64,000 nucleotides of DNA from Pseudodesulfovibrio cashew (lineage in GTDB: Bacteria > Desulfobacterota > Desulfovibrionia > Desulfovibrionales > Desulfovibrionaceae): contig NZ_CP046400.1 of assembly GCF_009762795.1 (NCBI RefSeq), forward strand, positions 2,085,501 through 2,149,500. The letters run 5' to 3'. Of this stretch, positions 17,634 through 26,334 are shown piece after piece. The notes below the pieces were generated by a model. It was not told the origin of the DNA, made no database searches, and saw only the letters and a list, made by a program, of their open reading frames with translations. How positions within the stretch are numbered: position 1 is the stretch's first letter; every line of letters begins with the position of its first letter. The position numbers and the translations under genes are program-made.

Positions 17634-18721
17634 TGAAATTTCTGATACCCGTGACTCTGCTTCTGTGCCTCCTGCTGGCATCCTGCAACGATGCGCCCAA
17701 GGACGTGGTGGTCCCTGTCCGTCCGGTCAAGACCACGGTGGTGGATTCCTCCGGCCTGGGACGGCGCTGGACTTTTTCGGGAACGGCCGAGGACGCCCTG
17801 GAGACGGATCTCTCCTTCCGGGTGGCCGGAAAGATCGTTTATTTCCCCGGCGACCAGATCGGACGCCGCTTCGCCGAGGGCGAGGTCATCGCCAAGCTTG
17901 ATCCTTCGGACTTCGAGCTGGCGCTAAGGCAGGCCAGGGCCAATCTGGAGCAGGTGCGGGCCAACTACACCCGTGCCGAGGCCGACATGCGCCGCAACAG
18001 CGAACTCTTCAAGCGCAACGTCATCTCGCGTGGCGAGCTGGACCAGATCCAGGCGGACTTCAAGTCCTATGAAGCCCAGCTCTCGGCCACGTCCAAGCAG
18101 TTGGACATCTCCCGCAAGCAGCTTTCCTACACCACCCTGCACGCGCCTTTCGACGGCTGGATCGGCAGGGTGCAGACCAACATCCACCAGAATGTCAGCG
18201 CGGGCCAGCCCGTGGTCTCCTTCAGCGCGGGGCGTCAGATGAAGATGTACATCGCGGTGCCCGACACCCTCATATCCGAGGTGCACGAAGGCGATCCCGT
18301 GGAGGTCCGCTTCGACGCGCTCCCCGGCCATAACATGCACGGGAAGATCATGGAGGTCAGTGTGGATACCACCACCGGTTCCTCCTATCCGGTCAAGGTC
18401 CACCTCGAAAATGAGAAGCAGCTAGTCAAGGGCGGCATGTCGGGCTACGTCAGCTTCCTCGGCAAGGCCGAAGGCGGCCCGGTTTGCTACCTGCCCCCGG
18501 TGTCCGTGGTCGGCGAGTCCGACGGCACTCGCGCAGTCTGGGTCGTGGACACCGAGACCTCCACCGTCAAGCGCCGTTCCGTGGTGGTCGGCAAGCTCAC
18601 CTCACTGGGGCTTGAGATCCTCGGCGGAGTGAAGCAGGGCGACGTGGTGGTCACCCGCGGCGTGCATCATCTCAAGGACGGGCTCAAGGTCCGCTACTCC
18701 CGAAACGGGACGGAGGGCTAA
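17633..18721 (+). CDS. RND efflux periplasmic adaptor (membrane fusion lipoprotein)
   Basis: A 362-residue adaptor protein with a lipoprotein signal peptide (lipobox LLASC, Cys near residue 18). HlyD/AcrA architecture follows: biotinyl-lipoyl halves (SFRVAGKIVYFPGDQIG and TTLHAPFDGWIGRVQ), an alpha-helical hairpin between them rich in RANLEQVRANYTRAEADM-type sequence, then the beta-barrel and membrane-proximal domains. It links the RND pump encoded immediately downstream to an outer-membrane channel. No TolC homologue is in the operon. Confidence 0.92.
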   Translation: MKFLIPVTLLLCLLLASCNDAPKDVVVPVRPVKTTVVDSSGLGRRWTFSGTAEDALETDLSFRVAGKIVYFPGDQIGRRFAEGEVIAKLDPSDFELALRQARANLEQVRANYTRAEADMRRNSELFKRNVISRGELDQIQADFKSYEAQLSATSKQLDISRKQLSYTTLHAPFDGWIGRVQTNIHQNVSAGQPVVSFSAGRQMKMYIAVPDTLISEVHEGDPVEVRFDALPGHNMHGKIMEVSVDTTTGSSYPVKVHLENEKQLVKGGMSGYVSFLGKAEGGPVCYLPPVSVVGESDGTRAVWVVDTETSTVKRRSVVVGKLTSLGLEILGGVKQGDVVVTRGVHHLKDGLKVRYSRNGTEG

Positions 18722-18723
18722 CC

Positions 18724-21700
18724 GTGAATCTCGCCAAATGGTGCATCGAAAACAATCGCACCGCCCTGGTCCTGTTCCTGATCATCGCTCTGGGCGGGGT
18801 CATGACCTTCATCAGCATCCCCAAGGACGAGGACCCGGATTTCACCATCCGTACCGCCCTGGTGACCACGGTCTTCCCGGGCGCCCCTCCGCAGCGGGTC
18901 GAGGAGCTGGTAACGGACAAGCTCGAGGAGAGCATCCGTGAGATGAGCGAGGTCAAGGTGGTCAAGTCCCAGTCCATGTCGAACCTGTCCATCATCGAGG
19001 TGGAGTTTCTCGATTCCATCAAGAACATGACTCCCATCTGGCAGAAGCTGCGCAACAAGGTGGACGACGCCGCGCCGTCCCTGCCGCCCGAAGCGCAGAC
19101 GCCCATGGTCAATGACGAGTTCGGCGATGTGTTCGGCATTCTCATCGCCATCACCGGCGACGGGTACACATACCGCGAGCTCAAGGACGCGGCGGACGAC
19201 ATGCGCGACCAACTGCTCAAGATCGATGGCGTGGGCAAGGTTGAGCGTTGGGGCGTTCAGGCCGAGCGCATCTATGTGGATTTTACCAACTCGCGCATGG
19301 CGGCCTCCAATATCTCTCCCTTTGCCCTGGCCCAGGTCATCGACCGCCAGAACACCATCCAGCCCTCGGGCTCCAGCAGGGTGGGCAGCGAGCGCATCGT
19401 CATCGAGCCCTCCGGCGAATTCAACTCCGTGGACGACATTTATTCCCTGGCCATCCGTCCCGAGGGTGAAAAGAGTTCGGTCCGGTTGGCCGACGTTACC
19501 AACATCACCCGGGGGTTCGCGGACCCGGCTTCGACCATGGCCCGCTACAACGGCCAGCCCTGCCTCATGCTCGCCCTGTCCATGGCCGACGGAGGCAATA
19601 TCACCGAATTGGGTGAGCGCGTGACTCAGCGGCTGAACGAGCTGAGGGCGAACATGTACATCGGCCTGGACGCCGATGTGGTGGTCTTCCAGCCCGACTA
19701 CGTCAATGAAGCCATCTCCAATTTCATGATCAACCTCCTCGAATCGTTTCTCTTCGTGGTGGTGGTTATCCTGGCTTTCGCCGGGCTCAGGACCGGCCTG
19801 ATCGCCGGTTCCCTGGTGCCCATGGCCATGCTCGGCTGTATCGGGCTCATGCCGTATTTCAACGTGGGGCTCCAGCGCATCTCCATCGCCTCGCTGATCA
19901 TTTCGTTGGGTATCCTCGTGGACAACGGCGTGGTCGTGTCCGAGGCCATCCTGGTCCGTCTGGCCTCCGGCGAGGACCGGCTCAAGGCCGTGACCCATGC
20001 CGTGAGCGAGCTGTGGATGCCGCTTCTGGCCGCGTCCCTGACCACCGTCTTCGCCTTCCTGCCCATTCCCCTGGCGGAGAAACCGGTCGGCGAATTCTGT
20101 CAATCCCTGTTCATCGTCGTCTCCCTGACCCTGATCTGCTCCTGGGGGCTGTCCATGTCCATGGTCCCCATGATGTGCTACTACGTGCTCAAGCCCAAGA
20201 TCAGCATCCCGACCTATGCCGGGCGGCTTTATCGGTCCTACCGGGGCCTGCTCCTGTTCAGCCTGCGCAATCGGACCGTATTTCTGGGCGGTGTCCTGGT
20301 CATGTGCGTCGTGGCCATGTGGGCCTTCCAATTCGTGCCCAAGATGTTCTTCCCGCCCAACGAGCGCGCCCAGTTCACCATCGATTTCTGGCAGCCTTAC
20401 GGCACGGACATCGCCGCTACCAAGGATAGGACGGCCAAGCTGGAGCAGTTCCTGCTGGCCGACGAGGAAGTTGTCAGCGTGGGCACCTTTGTGGGCCACG
20501 GCGGTCCGCGCTGGTACCTGCCGCTCAATCTGGAGCAGATGAACAACAACCTCGCCACCCTTATCGTCAACACCAAGGATATCCCCTCCGTGGACCGGGT
20601 CATCGAGCGGACCGAAGCAGCCCTTGAGGAACATTTTCCCGACGCGGACTGCAGCCTCAAGAAGTTGATGAACGGTCCGCCCGTGGGCGCCAAGCTCCAG
20701 ATCCGCCTTTCCGGGCCGGACATCGAGACGCTGTATTCCCTGCGCGACAAGATCGCGGCCATCGTGGACGAGCAGCACGGCATCACCCGTGTTTGGGACG
20801 ATTGGGGCCAGTGGACCAAGAAAATGCTGGTGGACGTGGACCAGGACAAGGCGCGCGAGGCCGGGATCACCAGTTTCGACGTGGCCGTTTCCCTTCAGAC
20901 TGCCATGAGCGGTCTCCAGGCTTCCAGTTATCGCGAGGGCGACACCATCATTCCCATCATCCTGCGCAACGACGAGGGATTCCGCGAACACCTGGACAGG
21001 ATCGACTCCCTGGATGTCTATGCCTATGAGACCGGCAAGTCCGTACCCCTGAGTCAGGTGGCCACCTCCCGGCTGGACTGGCAGCCCTCTGACATCCGTA
21101 GGCGCGACCAGACCCGGACCATGACCATCAAGGCCGACGTGGCCGACGGCTTCTTCGCCCTGTCCATTCTCAAGGACATCCGGCCCGAGATCGCCAAACT
21201 CATGAAGAGCCCTGACTGGCCGCTCGGCTACACCGTGGAGTACGGCGGCGAGTTCGAGAAGAGCCAGGAATCCCAGGAGGCCATCAATGCCAACATGCCC
21301 CTGGCCATGGGGCTGCTGGTCCTGGTGCTCGTCTTTCAGTTCAATTCAATCCGCCGCCCGCTCATCATCCTGCTGACGTTGCCGCCCATGATGGTCGGCA
21401 TCAGCGCGGGCATGCTCGGCACCAACTCGCCCTTCGGGTTCATGCCCATGCTCGGCATGATTTCCCTGCTCGGCATCATCGTCAACAACGCCATCATGCT
21501 CATCGACCGCATCGAGATACAGCGCGGCCGGGGCATGGACATGGCCAATGCCATCGTGCTCTCGGCCATGGAGCGCGCCAGGCCCATCATCATGACCGCC
21601 ACGACCACCATCATCGGCATGGTGCCGCTCTCCCTCCAGGGAGGCGAGATGTGGCGGCCCATGGCCAACCTGATCATGTCCGGCCTGGCCTTCGCCACGA

Positions 21701-21816
21701 TCCTGACGCTGGTCCTCTGCCCGGTGCTCTATTCCCTGTTCTTCCGCCAGAGGTTCAATGATTACAAGTGGGACCCGGATGTCGTCCGGCAGGGTAGCGA
21801 TATATCCGCGGCCTAG
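18724..21816 (+). CDS. RND-family efflux transporter permease
   Basis: A 1030-residue inner-membrane proton antiporter of the AcrB/MexF superfamily. It has the typical duplicated layout of one helix, a large periplasmic loop and a helix bundle, repeated twice. Helix-4-region sequence ISLGILVDNGVVVSEAI, in the position of the proton-relay region, and PMLGMISLLGIIVNNAIMLIDRIE in the second half are diagnostic. The start is a GTG 3 bp after the adaptor stop, with GGAGGG upstream. The substrate is unknown; the TetR gene in front suggests induction by a toxic compound. Confidence 0.93.
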   Translation: MNLAKWCIENNRTALVLFLIIALGGVMTFISIPKDEDPDFTIRTALVTTVFPGAPPQRVEELVTDKLEESIREMSEVKVVKSQSMSNLSIIEVEFLDSIKNMTPIWQKLRNKVDDAAPSLPPEAQTPMVNDEFGDVFGILIAITGDGYTYRELKDAADDMRDQLLKIDGVGKVERWGVQAERIYVDFTNSRMAASNISPFALAQVIDRQNTIQPSGSSRVGSERIVIEPSGEFNSVDDIYSLAIRPEGEKSSVRLADVTNITRGFADPASTMARYNGQPCLMLALSMADGGNITELGERVTQRLNELRANMYIGLDADVVVFQPDYVNEAISNFMINLLESFLFVVVVILAFAGLRTGLIAGSLVPMAMLGCIGLMPYFNVGLQRISIASLIISLGILVDNGVVVSEAILVRLASGEDRLKAVTHAVSELWMPLLAASLTTVFAFLPIPLAEKPVGEFCQSLFIVVSLTLICSWGLSMSMVPMMCYYVLKPKISIPTYAGRLYRSYRGLLLFSLRNRTVFLGGVLVMCVVAMWAFQFVPKMFFPPNERAQFTIDFWQPYGTDIAATKDRTAKLEQFLLADEEVVSVGTFVGHGGPRWYLPLNLEQMNNNLATLIVNTKDIPSVDRVIERTEAALEEHFPDADCSLKKLMNGPPVGAKLQIRLSGPDIETLYSLRDKIAAIVDEQHGITRVWDDWGQWTKKMLVDVDQDKAREAGITSFDVAVSLQTAMSGLQASSYREGDTIIPIILRNDEGFREHLDRIDSLDVYAYETGKSVPLSQVATSRLDWQPSDIRRRDQTRTMTIKADVADGFFALSILKDIRPEIAKLMKSPDWPLGYTVEYGGEFEKSQESQEAINANMPLAMGLLVLVLVFQFNSIRRPLIILLTLPPMMVGISAGMLGTNSPFGFMPMLGMISLLGIIVNNAIMLIDRIEIQRGRGMDMANAIVLSAMERARPIIMTATTTIIGMVPLSLQGGEMWRPMANLIMSGLAFATILTLVLCPVLYSLFFRQRFNDYKWDPDVVRQGSDISAA

Positions 21817-21835
21817 TCTGTTGCGTAAAGATCTT

Positions 21836-21868
21836 CCCCTCGCACCACGGTGCGAGGGGATTTTTTTT
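21836..21868 (+). terminator. Terminator of the RND operon
   Basis: An 11-bp GC-rich stem CCCCTCGCACC/GGTGCGAGGGG (21836-21846, 21849-21859) is followed by A and eight T residues. Confidence 0.92.
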
Positions 21869-22145
21869 GACACGTGTGGTTAAGCCCATACGGCTGAAAG
21901 TAAGACACAGAGACGCCCATGGCGCCCCATCACAAGTTCGTCCCCCTCTCCCTTCCCGAATCAACATACTATACTGTATATAGTCGGCTCCTCGCCATGT
22001 TCGATGCGCACGTTGTATCCTGAGCGAAGAGGAAATGACGCACAGTCCTCTCCGAAGGAGAAACTCGGTTATTTCATTTGGTTATGAGAGCTTGGCTTTC
22101 GGGGCAGGACGGCAGAGGAGAGTCCCCTCAGCGAATATTACAAAT
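21869..22145. other. Intergenic stretch between RND operon and nifV operon
   Basis: No supportable gene lies here. There is a short AT-rich inverted repeat, ACTATA-N5-TATAGT (21968-21984), which could be an operator. Short reading frames in this stretch run through the adjacent terminator hairpin and look spurious. Confidence 0.5.
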
Positions 22146-22183
22146 AAAGCCCCCTCGCGGCCACGGGCGCGCGAGGGGGCTTT
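22146..22183 (-). terminator. Terminator of the nifV operon
   Basis: A perfect 14-bp stem AAAGCCCCCTCGCG/CGCGAGGGGGCTTT (22146-22159, 22170-22183) with a 10-nt loop. On the minus strand it ends CTTTATTTG. It lies just past the stop of the 284-residue gene. Confidence 0.85.
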
Positions 22184-22204
22184 ATGCTGCGAAGGCTACT
22201 TCCG

Positions 22205-23059
22205 TTACACGGAGCAGCGCATCATTTCGAGAGAGTTGGCCAGTTGCGGCAGGTAGGGCTCGGTAAAGAAGACGTGCTTTTCACGGGGCACGCGGGTTGG
22301 CGGCTGGTTGGCTTTGGTGCGGATGGCAACTTCGGGACCGTTGATGAACACGGTCATGGGCACGATCTCTTCTTCGGCCTCGCTGCACAGGCTTTCACGG
22401 GTCGCGGGGGTGAACACGCTTACTGCGCCGTCCGGATGAATCGCCTTGAGGCGGGTCAGGGTGGTGGTCACGCGCGTCACTTCGCCGTTCTTGTCGAAGA
22501 CAAGAGAATTCTCGTCGCCGTTGACGCCCACTGCGTCCGGATCGAACGCGGTGATTACTCCGGCCGGAGTTTCCACGTGGGCCGGTTTGGCCGGTTCAAC
22601 GGAGCTGACCTTGCCGTCAGGGGTGAAGCTGATGCCGATACGGACTTCCAGGAAGCCCACAGGGGTGGATACGGAAACGGTGTCGCCGGGCCAGAGGGTG
22701 ACGGAGCGGAGCGCCTCGTTTTCATAGAAACTCAGGCTGATTATCCGGGCGGTTATAGACCCGATGGGAGTCTCGATGGTCACGGGTTCGGCCAGGGCGG
22801 CCTCGTCGTCCTGGCTCCAATAGCCCGAAAGTTTGCCGTTGAGCGGGAAAATTCGGTTGATGCCGCCGTTGGAGTGGAAGGTGATCAGCTCGGCGGGGAT
22901 GTCGCCCACAGGGGTGGTGACGAGAGCCTGCTTTTCCAGCGGCAGGGATTTGACCGCGCCGGAGGCGTGGTAGGTAATAGGCAGGATTTCCTTCCTGCGC
23001 AGCTCGTTGTCGGTATGCTGGGGAATGAAGTTGCCGTATTTGGTGCTGATTTCTTTCAT
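22205..23059 (-). CDS. Unknown protein with internal beta-rich repeats, nifV operon
   Basis: A 284-residue soluble protein, not assigned to a characterised family. It is built from repeats of roughly 45-50 residues around a core [ST]TP[VI]G-x-[IL]-x-[AV] followed by a charged stretch and an F-x-x-[ND]-G-x-[VIL] turn. Examples are TTPVGDIPAELITF, ETPIGSITARIISL, STPVGFLEVRIGISF and ETPAGVITAF. It has no signal peptide or membrane segment. The ribosome-binding site is AAGGAGGC. It is the last gene of the nifV operon, so a role linked to nitrogen fixation or its metal supply is plausible, but this is inference from position only. Confidence 0.75.
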   Translation of the reverse strand: MKEISTKYGNFIPQHTDNELRRKEILPITYHASGAVKSLPLEKQALVTTPVGDIPAELITFHSNGGINRIFPLNGKLSGYWSQDDEAALAEPVTIETPIGSITARIISLSFYENEALRSVTLWPGDTVSVSTPVGFLEVRIGISFTPDGKVSSVEPAKPAHVETPAGVITAFDPDAVGVNGDENSLVFDKNGEVTRVTTTLTRLKAIHPDGAVSVFTPATRESLCSEAEEEIVPMTVFINGPEVAIRTKANQPPTRVPREKHVFFTEPYLPQLANSLEMMRCSV

Positions 23060-23074
23060 GATTGCCTCCTTGGC

Positions 23075-23272
23075 CTAGCGGGTTCGGGCTTTGGCGCGGC
23101 AACGTTGGTCACCGGTCAACAGGGGAAGGGCGAAGAGCAGGGCGGCAAGCAGCGAGGCAAGGCCAACGGTGCTTCCGTCGGATTTCAGGATGGACACGAT
23201 GTCGTCGGCATAGGCCGAATTGGACATGAAACAGATCCAGCAGAAACTGTAGCCGAGCTTCTTGAACAGCAT
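23075..23272 (-). CDS. Small hypothetical membrane protein
   Basis: A 65-residue peptide. The N-terminal hydrophobic stretch (FCWICFMSNSAYA) could be a signal segment ending in AYA. A second hydrophobic helix (VGLASLLAALLFALPLL) and a basic tail follow. A perfect AAGGAGG ribosome-binding site, 9 bp upstream, overlaps the end of nifV. It lies between nifV and the repeat protein in one operon, with 15 bp or fewer on either side. The function is unknown. Confidence 0.6.
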   Translation of the reverse strand: MLFKKLGYSFCWICFMSNSAYADDIVSILKSDGSTVGLASLLAALLFALPLLTGDQRCRAKARTR

Positions 23273-23286
23273 ACTTCAGCGCCTCC

Positions 23287-24384
23287 TTAATTTCGCTTCG
23301 CCAGTTCGGCGAATTCCAGTGAAGTCAACGGACGTTCCAGTTCCCAGGCCAGCTTTCTTACTTCTGCGACCAGGGACGGGAGTTCTTGTGCCGGGCAATC
23401 AAGGCCGTTTTCGTCAAGGGCCTGCGCAACGGCTGCGCGCCCGCTTTTCCCGCCAACCGCGACAGTGCGGCGTGCGCCGACGGCGTCCGGGGAATAGGGC
23501 TCGAAAAGGGCCGGAGATTTGCTGAGAGCGTGGGCGTGGATGCCGGACTCACACGCAAAGATATCTTTCCCGGCAATGGGTTTTGTCCTCGGGACAGGTA
23601 CCCCGGCAGCGTGAGACACCGTATGGCAGAGTTCACGAATCCCTTCAGTCTGATAACCATGGCTTTCCTCCTTGATGGCGAGATAGGCGGCAAGTTCTTC
23701 GGTGGCGGCGATGCCGGAGCGCTCTCCAATGCTCAGGACCGAGCAGTCGGCGTAATCGGCGCCCGCGGCCAGGGCGCTCACGGCGTTGCCCGTGGCCATG
23801 CCGAAGTCGTTGTGGCAGTGCACGGCCAGGTCGAGATCCAGCCGCGCGCGGAAGGTCTCAACGAGCCGGGCGGTTTCCCTGGGATTGAGCAGCCCCAGCG
23901 AGTCGGAGAGGCGGACGCGGGATGCGCCCATATCCCCGGCCAGCAGGGCCATGTTCAGGGCGAACTCCTCGTCGGCCCGTGAGATGTCTTCGAGACCTAC
24001 GGAAATGTAGGGAATGCCGAGCAGGGTGGCGGTGAGCACGGTGCTCGCCAGGCGCTGGGCCAACCCTTCGCGGTCGGTGCGCAGCCTGCTGGCGATGTGG
24101 GCGTCGGAAACGGGTACGCCGATGTTCACGCGGTCCACGTTCAGGGCTGCGGCGGTGCGGATATCGGCTTCGCGGCAGGGAGACCAGACGCTGAGTCTGG
24201 TCCGGGCGGCCCGGGGTCTGATGCGCCGGATCAATTCTTCAAGTCCTTCCTGGCCAACCCAGCCCAGTTCAATCTCGTCCACGCCCAGCCTTACCAGGCC
24301 CAGGACGATCTCTTCTCTCTTATCTATAGAGAAGTAGGCTCCGAATAGCTGGGCTCCTTCCCTAAGTGTCGTATCGATCAGCAT
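23287..24384 (-). CDS. nifV: Homocitrate synthase NifV
   Basis: A 365-residue DRE-TIM metallolyase. It condenses acetyl-CoA and 2-oxoglutarate to homocitrate, the organic ligand of FeMo-co. The start MLIDTTLREGAQLFG holds the catalytic D-TTLREG motif; the metal-binding HCHNDFGMATGNA is at about residues 190-202, and GERSG follows. It is short because it lacks the leucine-feedback domain of isopropylmalate synthases, as expected of NifV. The ATG at 24384 follows GGAGAGG and lies about 30 bp after the predicted start site of a sigma54 promoter. It is divergent from nifH. Confidence 0.93.
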   Translation of the reverse strand: MLIDTTLREGAQLFGAYFSIDKREEIVLGLVRLGVDEIELGWVGQEGLEELIRRIRPRAARTRLSVWSPCREADIRTAAALNVDRVNIGVPVSDAHIASRLRTDREGLAQRLASTVLTATLLGIPYISVGLEDISRADEEFALNMALLAGDMGASRVRLSDSLGLLNPRETARLVETFRARLDLDLAVHCHNDFGMATGNAVSALAAGADYADCSVLSIGERSGIAATEELAAYLAIKEESHGYQTEGIRELCHTVSHAAGVPVPRTKPIAGKDIFACESGIHAHALSKSPALFEPYSPDAVGARRTVAVGGKSGRAAVAQALDENGLDCPAQELPSLVAEVRKLAWELERPLTSLEFAELAKRN

Positions 24385-24424
24385 GTCGCCTCTCCGATTG
24401 GTGTTGTCTGTCGCCAATCCATTG

Positions 24425-24440
24425 AGCAGGAACAGTGCCA
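24425..24440 (-). promoter_or_regulatory. Sigma54 (-24/-12) promoter of the nifV operon
   Basis: Minus-strand TGGCACTGTTCCTGCT has GG and GC exactly 10 nt apart and matches the consensus TGGCACG-N4-TTGCW except at positions 7 and 12. Predicted transcription begins near 24414, about 30 bp before the nifV ATG. Confidence 0.8.
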
Positions 24441-24506
24441 AAAGTGTTCGTTTTTATATCAAGCTGTATTTTATGAGCTTTTTGTGCCGATGTGGGTACT
24501 TCGAAT

Positions 24507-24575
24507 CTACATACACTTTTGTAGGCTACAACAACATTGTGGCCTGTTCGCGTAGTAACCTACAATTGTGTAGGT
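24507..24575. promoter_or_regulatory. Cluster of CTACA/TGTAG half-sites between nifV and nifH
   Basis: Five perfect CTACA/TGTAG half-sites plus one CGTAG fall within 68 bp of AT-rich DNA. They include the perfect 18-bp inverted repeat ACCTACA-N4-TGTAGGT (24558-24575), CTACA-N8-TGTAG (24507-24524) and the 11-bp palindrome TGTAGGCTACA (24520-24530). The cluster centre (24541) is equidistant from the two divergent -24/-12 promoters, placing sites about 95-165 bp upstream of both starts, where enhancer proteins bind. No exact NifA site (TGT-N10-ACA) was found here. Confidence 0.6.
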
Positions 24576-24609
24576 AAATATTTTTCATTTTGTTTCCAAA
24601 ATAATATAG

Positions 24610-25533
<924 letters not shown>

Positions 25534-25581
25534 TCGGCAAATCAATTACCAATAAACCAAGCAAGATAGGAGATAGGAAAA

Positions 25582-25935
25582 ATGATGATCATGGTTCGAG
25601 CGATTGTACGGCCCGAGAAAGCGGACGACGTTTTGGCCGCCCTGATGGACAACGGCTTTCCCGCCGTCACCAAGTACTCCGTGGCCGGTCGCGGCAAGCA
25701 GCGCGGCATCAAGATCGGTGAGGTCACTTACGATGAAATCCCCAAGACCATGCTCATGAGCGTCGTCAACGCAGCCGACAAGGACTTCGTCATCGCCACC
25801 ATCATGGACGCTGCCCGCTCCGGCACCAAGGGTGCTTTCGGCGACGGCAAGATCTTCGTCACTGAAGTCGAAGACGTCTACACCATCAGCTCCGGCGTCA
25901 AGGAAACCGCCGCAGCCAGCGAGGAGGCCGCGTAA
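25582..25935 (+). CDS. nifI1: Nitrogenase-specific PII protein NifI1
   Basis: A 117-residue GlnB-family protein (MMIMVRAIVRPEKADDV...). Its place between nifH and nifD identifies it as NifI1 rather than a general PII. With NifI2 it forms a complex that, in methanogens, inhibits nitrogenase post-translationally when ammonium is present and is relieved by 2-oxoglutarate and ATP. Its stop overlaps the nifI2 ATG. The ribosome-binding site is TAGGAGATAGG. Confidence 0.93.
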   Translation: MMIMVRAIVRPEKADDVLAALMDNGFPAVTKYSVAGRGKQRGIKIGEVTYDEIPKTMLMSVVNAADKDFVIATIMDAARSGTKGAFGDGKIFVTEVEDVYTISSGVKETAAASEEAA

Positions 25936-26309
25936 TGAAGGAAGTCATCGCAGTTGTGCGCATGAACATGATGAACCAGACCAAGGCCGCTTTGACCAAG
26001 GCAGGCGTCGACGCCTTCTTCGTCCACGAAGCACAGGGCCGAGGCAAGGGGTTCGTCAATGCCGCAGTCGTCGAAGGCGCGGAGTCCGGCTACGAAGAAG
26101 CCGCCTCGGTCCTCGGTGAAAAAGGCAAGCTCTATCCCAAGCGCATGGTTACCGTCGTTGTCCCCAGCGACATGGTCGAGGACGTGGTGGAAGCCATCAC
26201 CGAAGTCAACCAGACCGGCAAGCCCGGCGACGGCAAGATTTTTGTCCTCCCCATAGGTGACGCTGTCCGCGTCAGAACCTCTGAAACCGGTGAAAAGGCC
26301 ATCGCCTAG
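25935..26309 (+). CDS. nifI2: Nitrogenase-specific PII protein NifI2
   Basis: A 124-residue PII paralogue with a characteristic longer T-loop region (FVHEAQGRGKGFVNAAVVEGAESGYEEA). It is partner of NifI1 in ammonium switch-off of nitrogenase and overlaps it by one base (TAATG). It carries the conserved GDGKIFVLPIGDAVRVRT C-terminal segment of PII proteins. Presence of both genes implies direct post-translational control in this organism. Confidence 0.93.
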   Translation: MKEVIAVVRMNMMNQTKAALTKAGVDAFFVHEAQGRGKGFVNAAVVEGAESGYEEAASVLGEKGKLYPKRMVTVVVPSDMVEDVVEAITEVNQTGKPGDGKIFVLPIGDAVRVRTSETGEKAIA

Positions 26310-26334
26310 GCCGTCGAAGAAGGAGAGAAAATAC

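Noticed and set aside
18718-20991. 757-codon minus-strand frame over the RND permease gene
   Set aside because: His/Asp/Gly-rich shadow translation typical of the antisense of high-GC genes; the plus-strand RND protein is certain.
22035-22256. 73-codon frame between the RND and nifV operons
   Set aside because: It reads through the nifV-operon terminator and into the antisense of the repeat protein gene; no ribosome-binding site.
24495-24580. Canonical NifA binding site TGT-N10-ACA
   Set aside because: All TGT and ACA triplets in the CTACA/TGTAG-cluster segment of the spacer were checked by eye. The closest is TGT-N10-ACC at 24545; no exact match.
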